64,000 nt of DNA from Ignavibacteria bacterium (GCA_019694675.1 JAIBBK010000004.1:62001-126000); one strand, 5' to 3'; shown: positions 25,108-34,094, numbered from the stretch's first letter. Program-made: numbers and translations. The notes: generated by a model not told the origin, from the letters alone.

Positions 25108-26577
25108 TTACAACTCTGAGAACTTTTGCAGCAGCCATTGCTTTTGCGCCAGCAAGGGTTCCAGCATTGCTTCTTTCCCGGATATCAGGGCTTCATCCTT
25201 GCTCTTGGAGAGGCAGGCATGGAACAGTTTCAGATAATACCCGATAAAATTCAAGTATGTTGCCCTTAGCTCCGGAGTCAGGTCTTTGTTTGATCTCAGA
25301 TAATGCCTGAATGCATCAACCATGGAGTATGCCTGTTCAGTCATACGGAGTTCATAAAATATTTTCATTGAGAGTATCTTCACGTCAATCTTAAAGTCAA
25401 CCAGATCATATTTCACTTTGGAGATGTTCACAAGGGCATCTTCAAACTCTGATTTTGCAAATGCTATTAGAGATCTTGAATAGTGCCTCATGTTGGCCCT
25501 GAATTTAGGTTCAAGCTCCGAAATATATTTATCCACAAAGGCTGTCGCTTCTTCGTACTCCTTTACATATAGCGCATTGATAATGATGTTCCTGAAGAAG
25601 TCGGGATGCATGTATTTTTCCCTGTCGAGCTTGTAAGCCTTGTCTTCTATGCACAGTATCTGCAGGTGAAAGATTTCCTTTCTGTTCCCGGTATCCTTGC
25701 CGGGCATATATCCTATATTGAGTATGTTCAGAAGGTCCGAATAGAAATACATCTTTTCATAATTGCTGAGTCTGCTTCTGTTGGCCAGAAATATTTTTTT
25801 CGCCTTGTGAAAGTAATCCTCATCACAGTTGTTCTTTATGCTCATATAAGTGTAATAATGAAAACTTACGAAGACTTCAAACTCGGAGCCCCGGTAAAAC
25901 TCAACTATCTCTTCAAGGTTTAACCGACCCGACAATTTGTCGGGAATTCTTTCTTCGAAAGGAACATGCTGATAGACTTCTGCTATTTCCCTGAGCTTGA
26001 GGATTCTCAGTAGATTCACAATATAATGTGCGGAAAGGTAATCCCCCGACCTGAACACATGCTCTCTGTATCGGGCATGATCAAGGGACATTATGTGAAA
26101 TCTCGTGTCCGTACTTTGCAGAAAGTAATTGTCGAGCAACGCCTGCACGGAAGATTCGCCCGGTGAGTTCAGATCAGCGTCGGCCTTTTGCCGGTATTGA
26201 GGATAGTACTTTATAAGCCCTCTGTCAAGCAGTTCATCAAGCAGCAATCTGTTCTTCAGAGGCTTGCTTGTGTTCAGATTGGCAAGCATCATGAATTCTT
26301 CTGCCATTTTGAGAAGAGAGGAAGAGAGTGTCTTAAGAATATCCTTTGACTTCCGGTCGCCGAAACTCGCGTCCGGATAGATCTCCTTATATATGGACTC
26401 TTCATTCAAACCATCTTGTGAAAGGTTCGGATAGAATTTTAATATACCTTTCAGAAGCGGCATAAGATCCCTTCCCTTCTTGAAGTATGGCGATGAAATG
26501 AATTTCTCAAAATCCGCAACTTCATTCTCCGAAAAGGTCTGAAGAAAAACAATAAGCTTTGTCTCATTGTATTTCAT
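25108..26577 (-). CDS. SPYFNK-family helical protein, copy C
   Basis: 489 residues, start MKYNETKLIVFLQTFSENEV. Family motif KFISSPYFKKGRDLMPLLKG, then YPDASFGDRKSKDILKTLSS. Later motifs include FHYYTYMSIKNNCDEDYFHK, NMRHYSRSLIAFAKSEFEDA (TPR-like) and the ending QKQWLLQKFSEL. No signal peptide. It lies 19 nt upstream of the metallopeptidase gene on the same strand and may be co-transcribed with it. A short perfect palindrome (25928-25944) sits inside the gene without breaking the frame. Function unknown. Confidence 0.86.
   Translation of the reverse strand: MKYNETKLIVFLQTFSENEVADFEKFISSPYFKKGRDLMPLLKGILKFYPNLSQDGLNEESIYKEIYPDASFGDRKSKDILKTLSSSLLKMAEEFMMLANLNTSKPLKNRLLLDELLDRGLIKYYPQYRQKADADLNSPGESSVQALLDNYFLQSTDTRFHIMSLDHARYREHVFRSGDYLSAHYIVNLLRILKLREIAEVYQHVPFEERIPDKLSGRLNLEEIVEFYRGSEFEVFVSFHYYTYMSIKNNCDEDYFHKAKKIFLANRSRLSNYEKMYFYSDLLNILNIGYMPGKDTGNRKEIFHLQILCIEDKAYKLDREKYMHPDFFRNIIINALYVKEYEEATAFVDKYISELEPKFRANMRHYSRSLIAFAKSEFEDALVNISKVKYDLVDFKIDVKILSMKIFYELRMTEQAYSMVDAFRHYLRSNKDLTPELRATYLNFIGYYLKLFHACLSKSKDEALISGKEAMLEPLLAQKQWLLQKFSEL
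25928..25944. repeat. Short palindrome CCCGACAATTTGTCGGG inside a gene
   Basis: Perfect 8-bp arms around one base. It encodes part of IPDKLSGRL on the minus strand in SPYFNK copy C. It may be a small in-frame insertion; the paralogues have no obvious counterpart. Confidence 0.55.
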
Positions 26578-26759
26578 GGATTCTGAATACCGAACTCGAT
26601 AGTTACAAAAAAGTCAAAAATTATGAGGGCTTGGTGCATTTCAGGCTGTTTTTACAAATATTGCCGCGATGAGCGCTGTTACAAAAAGGGATAATTTTCT
26701 TTGCAGTACCTCAGAGCTTTTCATAGCTTTGCTCAACTTTTAAAACAACGGAGGGTAAA

Positions 26760-28700
26760 ATGTTAAAACTTATCTCAATCTTTGTAATCGCATTCGCAGT
26801 GAATGCGTCAGCCCATGACGATTCTGAACGATTCGTCAAAAGGTCAGTAAGTGAATCAATTGAATTTCTGACACTGATCAATTCTGTTAATTCAGCGGAG
26901 GCAATCGGGAATGCTGAGTTCGATCTTTCGGATTTCAGGAACAAGGCTCAAAGGGGGCTTGACTTCATGTGCCCCGGCACTTCCTTAAGCATGCTTAGAT
27001 GTTCCCGACTTGCTGAATGGAATGAGCAGTCTGCCTCAGCTTTGAACTCATTTATCAGAGATCTAAGAAAGGACGACGATTCAAAATTCCTGAAGACACC
27101 GGTGGATGAAAAAGTATCTGAGTTCAGAGAAGCAGGCGCAAGATTTGCCGTTCTGGAATGGGAAGTGAAGAACAAATTCGGCACAAGACAAATCACATCC
27201 GTAGCTGTATTCGACGGAAACAGGAATGTTTTGTTTGATACGGAGCTGATCGGATTTGTTACCGGCATCAGGCCTGTCAGCATTACCGGGAATGACCCCG
27301 TACTCGACAACAATTCTCCAAACTCTGCGGCTGCAATTACAAATCAGAGAACCTCGAACATTACGTACAACTACTGGGTGGAAGGTACGCTTGGCAGTGT
27401 AAGGCACTACAATTATGTCAGGGCAACTGCCATTGTACCGCCCTACATCACAGCGGCGACAAATGATGCCTTTTTCAATTTCGAAACGACTCAGATAACA
27501 GTTGAGAGGCGGGACATTGATCCGCTTGCACCACCGACTGATCCATGCGTTTATTTCGGAACGGGAGGTACAATTGCCAACACATATTCCAATGCGGTTC
27601 CTTTCGCCAACAGGGTTTATCTTTCGAATACAAACGACCGCTTCAATAACGGGATCTATCAGGTTGCAGGAGCAAACGGACATAACTGGAGTTTCTCATT
27701 TGATTTTTCAGTAACGGCCGGACCTTTAGGACTTGGAATAACGCCTCATCAGACAACTCCTGACTTCACACTGACGTCACCAAATTTTTCCGAAGTGAAA
27801 GTGAATAATTACGTTTACTACTATGTCCTTGGCAACACTTACAGAGCGCTGTTCTATGACGGAGGAAGCCTGCAGGCCGGCAATTTCAAAATTCTTACGG
27901 GACAGGGTGATTCAGAAGTCGGCTCCGTAAACGTCTCGCTTCCGTTGCAGATTGCATACTGGAGCTATCTTATTCTATATACTTACTCCAATACCGGTGT
28001 TGCCCTGAACTTATCCAATGTGCAGTACCTGAGAGGCGATCATGTCAGGCAACCAACATACCGGCTTTCATCAACGAGATACTCGATTCCGATCGGGCAG
28101 ATCGACACGCTCAAAGCAAGGGTGACAAACAACAGCTCTCAGGTCAAACTCAAGGGCGGCAGTGTTTCAATCAATGTTGCTTCTCTTGGCGATCGGCTTA
28201 CGCTCTTGTCTCCCGCAACTATTGCGATCGATTCGATAAACACAAATTCATCCAAAGAGTACAGGTTTGTAGTAAGGGGAAATGCAAACGGAGTTGTGAC
28301 TCCGCAGGCAAACATATCATCCGTTGGATGGACATGGCCGGTACCTCCGGATGTTGTTATCAACAATATATTCAGCATTGACTCAAATATTACAGTTGGA
28401 TTAACATCCATCAGTCAGACGTCCGCAGAAATCCCTTCAGATTATTCTGTCTCTCAGAATTATCCGAATCCATTCAATCCGAATACAAGGATTGACTTTG
28501 CCATACCCAAAAGCGGGTTAGTGAAAGTGGTTGTGTATGACATGGCCGGAAGAGAAGTGCAAAGTCTTGTAAATGAGCACCTTGACGCAGGATATTACAA
28601 AGCGGATTTTGACGGCAGCGCTCTTTCAAGCGGAGTGTATATTTACAGAGTGCAATCGGGTGACTTCAGTACCGTGAAGAAGATGACTCTTGTGAAATGA
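26760..28700 (+). CDS. Secreted protein with T9SS type A sorting tail
   Basis: 646 residues, ATG 26760 preceded by a good GGAGGG ribosome site. Signal peptide MLKLISIFVIAFAVNASA. Residues ~25-160 are partly helical (FLTLINSVNSAEAIGNAEFD, CSRLAEWNEQSASALNSFIR). The middle is beta-rich with a segment ending in VDTLKARVTNN-type repeats (RYSIPIGQIDTLKARVTNNS) that look like a CARDB-like Ig fold. The type A tail is clear: SQNYPNPFNPNTRIDFAIPK, YDMAGREVQSLVNEHLDAG, YIYRVQSGDFSTVKKMTLVK. It is expected to be exported by T9SS to the cell surface or medium. The substrate is unknown. It stands alone, with no operon partner. Confidence 0.88.
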   Translation: MLKLISIFVIAFAVNASAHDDSERFVKRSVSESIEFLTLINSVNSAEAIGNAEFDLSDFRNKAQRGLDFMCPGTSLSMLRCSRLAEWNEQSASALNSFIRDLRKDDDSKFLKTPVDEKVSEFREAGARFAVLEWEVKNKFGTRQITSVAVFDGNRNVLFDTELIGFVTGIRPVSITGNDPVLDNNSPNSAAAITNQRTSNITYNYWVEGTLGSVRHYNYVRATAIVPPYITAATNDAFFNFETTQITVERRDIDPLAPPTDPCVYFGTGGTIANTYSNAVPFANRVYLSNTNDRFNNGIYQVAGANGHNWSFSFDFSVTAGPLGLGITPHQTTPDFTLTSPNFSEVKVNNYVYYYVLGNTYRALFYDGGSLQAGNFKILTGQGDSEVGSVNVSLPLQIAYWSYLILYTYSNTGVALNLSNVQYLRGDHVRQPTYRLSSTRYSIPIGQIDTLKARVTNNSSQVKLKGGSVSINVASLGDRLTLLSPATIAIDSINTNSSKEYRFVVRGNANGVVTPQANISSVGWTWPVPPDVVINNIFSIDSNITVGLTSISQTSAEIPSDYSVSQNYPNPFNPNTRIDFAIPKSGLVKVVVYDMAGREVQSLVNEHLDAGYYKADFDGSALSSGVYIYRVQSGDFSTVKKMTLVK

Positions 28701-28915
28701 AGGAAGAATTCCTTAATTGTCTTTTCATCAGATGATGTTAATGCAGAATATGCAGTTCGGGATTGAAGGATTGCCGTACTTCGCCAATGACCTCTCAGAA
28801 TGGTTTTTCCACAGGTCAGTTCAGGGGCAAAGAGATGAAGTTGTGTACTTCAAGACCAAACTGCAAAAAAAACTTTTCTGCAGGAAGAGAATTTGACAGG
28901 AACAATTTGTTTTTT
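28701..28915. other. Intergenic region without recognised gene
   Basis: Nothing but AT-rich filler is seen between the T9SS gene and the palindromic element. Confidence 0.4.
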
Positions 28916-28964
28916 GTCGTGTCGGGACTTCCCTGCCTGCAGCAGGCAGGCGTCCCGACACCAC
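28916..28964. repeat. GTGGTGTCGGGAC palindromic element, copy 2 (best copy)
   Basis: Arms GTCGTGTCGGGAC and GTCCCGACACCAC pair almost perfectly, and the inner CCTGCCTGC/GCAGGCAGG pair as well, giving a ~49-nt hairpin. Followed by CACAATTAA, as at copy 1. Confidence 0.88.
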
Positions 28965-28980
28965 AATTAAAACATCACAA

Positions 28981-29052
28981 TGCACCGACACAAAAAAAAG
29001 ACAACCTCAGCGGTTGTCTTTTAGCATTTCATTGTAACGACTCTTTCGCTGT
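28981..29052. repeat. Terminator block, copy 2
   Basis: Same sequence as 24447-24523, here directly downstream of the sulfatase stop codon. Confidence 0.85.
29000..29018. terminator. Bidirectional rho-independent terminator
   Basis: Hairpin GACAACC-TCAGC-GGTTGTC with eight A before and TTTT after; ends the sulfatase transcript on the minus strand. Confidence 0.87.
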
Positions 29053-31452
29053 TTACTGCTTAGCCATTGCCATTTTGAATTTATCCTTAGGATCTATCAG
29101 ATGGTTGTGGTCATCAGCGCCTGCGTCAAGCCTGACCCAGTTGATATCGCCGGTAAAGGAGTTTCCCTTCGGCCCGTAATCGGGAGATGCAGGCGAGCCT
29201 GTATCGTTTCCGACATCGCATGCTTCGTCAGCCGAGAATCCCATCGGGATGGTTTGTTCAACCCTTCCCTTACCAACCGCCTTGCCGTCGTAGTAAAGAG
29301 TAACGTTGCCGCCTTTGGCAAGTCCTCCGCCGTCATACTTGAATTCCATTCTGACCTGATGCTTGCCTGCCGGAATCGGCTTGTCAGCTTCGGCAAAGTA
29401 GTGATTTATCCCGAAGAAATTGTAGCAGTATTTCAGCTTCCCGTCCTTTGCATAAAGTGTCCATCCGCCTACTTCACCGCCTTGTGTCACAATCACTCCG
29501 TTTGCCGCCACGCCTTTCGGCACAACAACTTCAGCTGTTACCGAATGTGACTTATTCTTCAGTGCCAGCACTGCTCCTTCCGCAATCCGCATTCCCTTGA
29601 AAAGTATCTGCGAATTTCCTTTCACCAGCTGAGGCCTTCCCGCAAGATCGGGATTGATCCTTTCATAACTCCTGTCATCAAGCGGAATGCAATTGTATTT
29701 TGTTGCTTCAATCACCCACAGTCGCTGAAGTTCTGCAAGCTTGCCCGGATTTTCCTTTGCAATATTATTCGACTGTGTCCAGTCATCAGGTCCGTACAAT
29801 TCCCAGACATCTTCATCAAAAGGAGGAACAGCATCAGCAGTCCACGGCGTCCTGTGCTTCGTCACAGCCGTCCATCCGTTGTGGTAAATTCCCCTGTTGC
29901 CGAACATTTCAAAGTACTGCACGTTATGTGTTTCGGGAGCGGCGGCATTGTCAAAACTGTCTGCCATTGTTACTCCCTCGAGCGGAGCCTGCTGACTGCT
30001 GTTCACGATCGCCGGTTCAGGCAAACCGGTAACATCAAGAATTGTCTTTGCCACATCTATCACGTGATGGAACTGATTTCTTATCTCACCTTTAGCCTTA
30101 ATACCCTTTGGCCAGTAAACTATCAATCCGTTTCTTGTGCCGCCCCAGTGCGAGGCAACCTGCTTGGTCCACTGGTACGGGGTGCACAGTGCATGAGCCC
30201 AGCCGACGGCATAGTGATTATATGCCCTCGGAGTTCCGAAATCATCAATCTTGCTCTTCAGAAATTCGGTTGTTTCAATACCCGACATGCCGTTAAGAGT
30301 TGTCATTTCATTGAAACATCCCTGAAGCGTTCCTTCTGCGGATGCGCCGTTGTCGCCGATTATGAAGAAGATCAGTGTGTTGTTAAGTTCCCCAATATCT
30401 TTAAGCGTGTTCACAACCCTTCCCATGCAGTGATCCGTCTGCTCAAGAAATCCCGCGTAGATCTCCATCTGCCTGGAAAGCACGGGTTTCAGATCATCGG
30501 ATATGTCGTCCCATGCAGGGATCTCCTTATTCCTTTCCGTAAGCTTCGCATTCTTCGGAATCACCCCGAGCTTCTTCTGGCGTGCAAAGATCTCTTCTCT
30601 CAGTTTGTCCCAGCCCTTGTCGAATTTTCCCTTGTACTTGTCAGACCATTCCTTTGATACTTGATGCGGAGCATGTGTTGCACCGGGAGCATAATAAACG
30701 AAGAATGGCTTATCGGGCATGAGAGATTTCTGCTGACGGATGTAATTGCACACTCTGTCTGACAGGTCATCGTTAAGATTATATCCTTCTTCCGGAGATT
30801 TTTCCGGCTCAATCGGAGATGTGCCGAGATAAAGTCCCGGATAATACTGATTTGCCTCGCCGCCCACAAAACCGTAAAAATATTCAAAGCCCGAACCTGT
30901 AGGCCATTGGTCAAAGGGTCCCATGGGAGTCACCTGCCATACAGGTACTTCATGGCATTTGCCGAACTGTGCAGTTGAGTAGCCGTTGAGCTTAAGTATT
31001 TCCGCGACCGGAGCTTTGCTTTTCGGGCGAAGACTGCTGTTACCGGGTGCTGAAGTTGCCATCTCGGTAATTGCTCCCATGCCAACTGAGTGGTGATTTC
31101 TGCCTGACAGCATTGCCGCTCTTGTTGGAGAACAAAGTGCTGTTGTGTGAAAACGTGTGTACTTAAGGCCGTTGGCGGCAAGCTTCTCTGCAGTCGGAGT
31201 ATTGCACGGACCGCCGAATGCGCTTGATGCGCCGAAACCGACATCGTCTATAAGGAAGATGAGAACATTCGGTGCATCCTTCGGAGGCCTTATTTCCTTA
31301 ATGGGAGGATATTTTGTGTTCGGATCTTTTGCATCATAAGTTGTGAGCCCTACGAAATGCTTGTCCGGGATCGGCAGTATGTCGCGGCTGAACTCTTCTG
31401 CAACGGGTTCCTGTTTCTTGCCCGGAGCTTTGCTGCTCTTTGACTTCTTCAT
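29053..31452 (-). CDS. Type I arylsulfatase, apparently cytoplasmic
   Basis: 799 residues. The sulfatase signature CSPTR is in TTALCSPTRAAMLSGRNHHS; Cys107 is the residue converted to formylglycine. Metal-binding Asp69/Asp70 are in LIDDVGFGASSAFGG, and a second metal site is in FFIIGDNGASAEGTLQG. The C-terminal ~200 residues form a beta-rich domain with DKPIPAGKHQVRMEFKYDGG, as in long PAS-type arylsulfatases. There is no signal peptide; the start is lysine-rich (MKKSKSSKAPGKKQEP), so it probably acts in the cytoplasm, and must be matured by a formylglycine-forming enzyme encoded elsewhere. Likely reaction: hydrolysis of a sulfate ester to alcohol and sulfate. The DoxX-like gene at 31714 is its upstream neighbour on the same strand. 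Ends at a strong terminator. Confidence 0.93.
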   Translation of the reverse strand: MKKSKSSKAPGKKQEPVAEEFSRDILPIPDKHFVGLTTYDAKDPNTKYPPIKEIRPPKDAPNVLIFLIDDVGFGASSAFGGPCNTPTAEKLAANGLKYTRFHTTALCSPTRAAMLSGRNHHSVGMGAITEMATSAPGNSSLRPKSKAPVAEILKLNGYSTAQFGKCHEVPVWQVTPMGPFDQWPTGSGFEYFYGFVGGEANQYYPGLYLGTSPIEPEKSPEEGYNLNDDLSDRVCNYIRQQKSLMPDKPFFVYYAPGATHAPHQVSKEWSDKYKGKFDKGWDKLREEIFARQKKLGVIPKNAKLTERNKEIPAWDDISDDLKPVLSRQMEIYAGFLEQTDHCMGRVVNTLKDIGELNNTLIFFIIGDNGASAEGTLQGCFNEMTTLNGMSGIETTEFLKSKIDDFGTPRAYNHYAVGWAHALCTPYQWTKQVASHWGGTRNGLIVYWPKGIKAKGEIRNQFHHVIDVAKTILDVTGLPEPAIVNSSQQAPLEGVTMADSFDNAAAPETHNVQYFEMFGNRGIYHNGWTAVTKHRTPWTADAVPPFDEDVWELYGPDDWTQSNNIAKENPGKLAELQRLWVIEATKYNCIPLDDRSYERINPDLAGRPQLVKGNSQILFKGMRIAEGAVLALKNKSHSVTAEVVVPKGVAANGVIVTQGGEVGGWTLYAKDGKLKYCYNFFGINHYFAEADKPIPAGKHQVRMEFKYDGGGLAKGGNVTLYYDGKAVGKGRVEQTIPMGFSADEACDVGNDTGSPASPDYGPKGNSFTGDINWVRLDAGADDHNHLIDPKDKFKMAMAKQ

Positions 31453-31651
31453 GTGTGAGGATGATTGAGATTGATTTTCCTAGCCTCCGCTGAAGAATTT
31501 CCGGCCAAATGGGCATGCTTCACGAAGGCACAGTTTAACTGAGCGTTATACTATTAATAGGTTAGTTGATTTTCAATGACAATAAAATATCTGAATCAGT
31601 GATCTCACACTGCTTTCGGGATGCTGTGGAAGGCTGAGTAATTGTGTTTTT

Positions 31652-31697
31652 GTGGTGTCGGGACTTCCCTGACTGCAGCAGGCAGGCGTCCTGAAAC
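31652..31697. repeat. GTGGTGTCGGGAC palindromic element, copy 3 (degraded)
   Basis: The left arm GTGGTGTCGGGAC is perfect; the centre has CCTGACTGCAGCAGGCAGG and the right arm is eroded to GTCCTGAAAC. It lies between the sulfatase and DoxX-like genes. Confidence 0.8.
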
Positions 31698-31713
31698 ATG
31701 TTAACTATTTGCG

Positions 31714-32214
31714 TCAGGAACTATTCTTCCTGTCATCAAAGTATATCGACTCTGTGTTAAGCGACTTGTCCGTTGGCCTTACTGTGCCGCCGACAACAAT
31801 TGCGGCGGAAATGATCAGAAGATTCTTGATTATGTACTGTCCCTCAATTGTAGGTGCGTAGGGATATCGTCCCGGCTGAAACGTGATCTCCGGCAGAATC
31901 AGCAGAGGCAGAAATGTTCCGGCCATCTGCATGGCCAGCAATGCAATTGCAATGCGCTTCGTTCTGTGAAAAAGAAAAGACACACCGATTATCACTTCCC
32001 ACCAGCCGATGATCTTCAGCCAGGTTTCGGGAGCAAAGAACGGCATCCAGTTTACGGTTGCCAGCACAAGCCCTGCCGCAGGTGATATTCCGGCGATCTT
32101 CAAAGCGCCGAACCATACGAAGATAACCGCAAGTGAGATCTGAAGCGCGCGAACCCCGAATTTCTTCATGGTCCTGGCAATGCCTACGTCAAGTGAATCT
32201 ATGTCAAAACTCAT
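31714..32214 (-). CDS. DoxX/DUF417-like integral membrane protein
   Basis: 166 residues with four hydrophobic segments: LQISLAVIFVWFGALKIAGI, WLKIIGWWEVIIGVSFLF, IAIALLAMQMAGTFLPLLIL and YIIKNLLIISAAIVVGG. The pattern 'FGALKI ... PAAGLVLATV ... WW ... EGQYIIKNL' fits the DoxX/YkgB (DUF417) group, some of which take part in quinol or thiol redox chemistry; the role here is not known. It precedes the sulfatase gene on the same strand, with 261 bp and a palindromic element between them, so co-transcription is uncertain. Confidence 0.8.
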   Translation of the reverse strand: MSFDIDSLDVGIARTMKKFGVRALQISLAVIFVWFGALKIAGISPAAGLVLATVNWMPFFAPETWLKIIGWWEVIIGVSFLFHRTKRIAIALLAMQMAGTFLPLLILPEITFQPGRYPYAPTIEGQYIIKNLLIISAAIVVGGTVRPTDKSLNTESIYFDDRKNSS

Positions 32215-32529
32215 ACCGGTTGGAGAATTAGTTAGGTTACAAAACTGCCTGCCGCAATCGTAAGAATCATGTCACAAAAGAATCTCCTTTTTCTGTTCCG
32301 GCAATTCGGCTCAGTCTTGGTTCATTCGTCAAACCTCAATGCAGTTGATCCCGAATATCCTTATGCATTCCCGCGCCGGAACAATTGCGTTCCCTGCGGC
32401 GGCAATATCTCTTTCGGACAATTCCGTAACTCAAAGGAAGCATACAACGATTTTTGAATTAACTTTCGAATATCCCGGTGTTAGATTTGTTCAGTCAAAT
32501 CTGCATCATCCTTCCTGAAATTTTGACTA
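32215..32529. other. Intergenic region without recognised gene
   Basis: About 315 bp between divergent genes. A 62-codon open frame at 32269 has no recognisable features. Promoters in both directions are expected but not identified. Confidence 0.4.
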
Positions 32530-32551
32530 AGCAGACACTTGGCGGTCTGCT
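32530..32551 (+). terminator. Hairpin in the leader of the gene at 32582
   Basis: AGCAGAC-ACTTGGCG-GTCTGCT followed by TGCTCTTT. A weak terminator or a leader hairpin, 31 nt before the start codon. Its function is uncertain. Confidence 0.35.
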
Positions 32552-32581
32552 TGCTCTTTAACTTCCAAAAAAGAATGAGAT

Positions 32582-33346
32582 ATGAAAACTATGATCATGC
32601 TTTCGTTCATACTTTTGATTTGCGGTGATCTTCACTCACAAGGAATTCAACCGTCTTCAGGAATTTCGATTGACGAATATGTTCACACCCTTCATTCCTC
32701 TGGAACATACACTAACAGCAGCTTGTCAGATCCGTCGGAGATCAAACCAACAGTCCGCATCAGAACACAGACCGTACCGTCAGATTCAGTAACATTTCTG
32801 TTTCCTCTTTCTTTGAACAAAGAACTTCGTGCTGAATGCCGCAATGACCTGATAATGTTCACGGGAGAATCCGCCGGCCTTTGGCAGAATGTATCACAAG
32901 GTCGAACAGTTTTCATCCGTAACACTGCTCACATAATCTGCAGTGAAGACGCTTCTTCATGCCTGCATACGAATCCTGACGGAAAGTCAATCAAAGAGAT
33001 CATCAGCTCTGATATTCCGTCAGAGAAATCTCCCGTACTTGCGGGTTTACTTTCACTGTTCCTTCCCGGAACAGGCCAGGCATATAACGGCCAGTGGATA
33101 AAGGCCGGGGTTCAGTGGATTCTCATTGCCGGCAGTATCTATATGGCAGTTGCTGATGTTAATTTCGAATCCGACGGTGAGCCGTTGCCGCCTTTATCAA
33201 TTGCAGGAATTGCGGTCGGCGGAGCAACGTGGTTGTGGTCTGTCATTGACGCACCTGTTTCCGCAAATCATATAAACAAGGAAAGGAACCGTGCTTTGAG
33301 GAAGCACAACTTGTCCGGAGGCATCGGGATCACGGTCTCTTTTTAG
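32582..33346 (+). CDS. DUF5683-like secreted/membrane protein
   Basis: 254 residues. Signal peptide MKTMIMLSFILLICGDLHSQ. Residues 20-140 are low in known motifs. The C-terminal third has the pattern of the DUF5683/TM2-like domain: SPVLAGLLSLFLPGTGQAYN with NGQWIKAGVQWILIAGSIYM, then SIAGIAVGGATWLWSVIDAP. This is two membrane helices with the typical 'LPG-GQ-YNG' loop and a 'G-W-S-x-D-A' ending. Function unknown; such proteins are common in Bacteroidota. A diverged copy of its last ~40 codons is found downstream at 34118-34230, fused to an ABC ATPase frame. Confidence 0.82.
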   Translation: MKTMIMLSFILLICGDLHSQGIQPSSGISIDEYVHTLHSSGTYTNSSLSDPSEIKPTVRIRTQTVPSDSVTFLFPLSLNKELRAECRNDLIMFTGESAGLWQNVSQGRTVFIRNTAHIICSEDASSCLHTNPDGKSIKEIISSDIPSEKSPVLAGLLSLFLPGTGQAYNGQWIKAGVQWILIAGSIYMAVADVNFESDGEPLPPLSIAGIAVGGATWLWSVIDAPVSANHINKERNRALRKHNLSGGIGITVSF

Positions 33347-33555
33347 AAAGTACCCGTGCATATTCTTTAAGTTCTCATTCGTACCGGATGCAGAAATGGA
33401 AATGACAGTTGAATAGTGAGATCATCTGAGCGGAGACATTTCTTTCCTTTACACTTCTCACACCCGATGTGTTTCATCGGTTTTCCTGCACTCCCGCGCT
33501 CAGCCATATAGGGTTTCATCCCTGCAAATTCAATTCCTGTCTGTCAGTGCCGAAG

Positions 33556-33574
33556 GTTTGACAATATTGTGACA
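33556..33574 (+). promoter_or_regulatory. Conserved block upstream of lipoprotein copy 2
   Basis: GTTTGACAATATTGTGACA, matching the block at 23802 upstream of the paralogue; followed in both by an AGGTTG/GGAGGTTG stretch. Confidence 0.5.
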
Positions 33575-33623
33575 CTTCAAACTTCAGGAGGTTGTAGTTT
33601 GTATTAAAAAAGAGGATGAAGAA

Positions 33624-34085
33624 ATGAAGAGCAGATACAGAACAGCAGCTGAGTATATTTTTGTGATCCATCTGGTAATTTACCTGACCGGATGCAGGAC
33701 AATCGAAAGCTACAGGCCTTATGATCCTGATCTGGATTCGTATGCTTTGGCAAATGCCGAATCAGTCACGCTGAAGGACGGGAAAGTTATAATCACGGAT
33801 GAGAACAGCAATCTGAAAATAGTAGAGGATGTGAAGTCCCGCAAGGCCCTCAGCTTTCAATACTTTGACACTTTATGGAACAACTCTCATACAAACTTTA
33901 CTTTGACAACAACAGCTGATACAGTCTCATTTGATAAGATTAGCGAAATCAGGATCAATAAGGCAAACACGGGTGGAACAGTAGCGATAATTATGGGGGG
34001 GATACTTCTCGTTTCATTTGTTGTATTAGCCATTGTCGCGTCACAAATGGATTTTAGTTTCGGTAACAGTCACGGCGGATGGTAG
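33624..34085 (+). CDS. Small lipoprotein with C-terminal membrane segment, copy 2
   Basis: 153 residues, a close paralogue of 23869. Lipobox IYLTGC-RTIE. The shared core includes SYRPYDPDLDSYALANAESV, TLKDGKVIITDENSNLKIVE and ADTVSFDKISEIRINKANTG. A predicted TM helix follows (GGTVAIIMGGILLVSFVVLA), and the protein ends in glycine-rich SFGNSHGGW, as copy 1 ends in GGNLGGF. GAGG ribosome site upstream. It lies between the DUF5683-like gene and the ABC operon and appears to have been duplicated as part of a segment. Function unknown. Confidence 0.86.
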   Translation: MKSRYRTAAEYIFVIHLVIYLTGCRTIESYRPYDPDLDSYALANAESVTLKDGKVIITDENSNLKIVEDVKSRKALSFQYFDTLWNNSHTNFTLTTTADTVSFDKISEIRINKANTGGTVAIIMGGILLVSFVVLAIVASQMDFSFGNSHGGW

Positions 34086-34094
34086 CCGGTTCAG

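Noticed and set aside
27081..27683. 200-codon minus-strand frame inside the T9SS gene
   Set aside because: Antisense shadow; no signal or motif.
29854..30657. 267-codon plus-strand frame inside the sulfatase gene
   Set aside because: Antisense to a well-supported gene; composition is that of a shadow frame with no homology signs.
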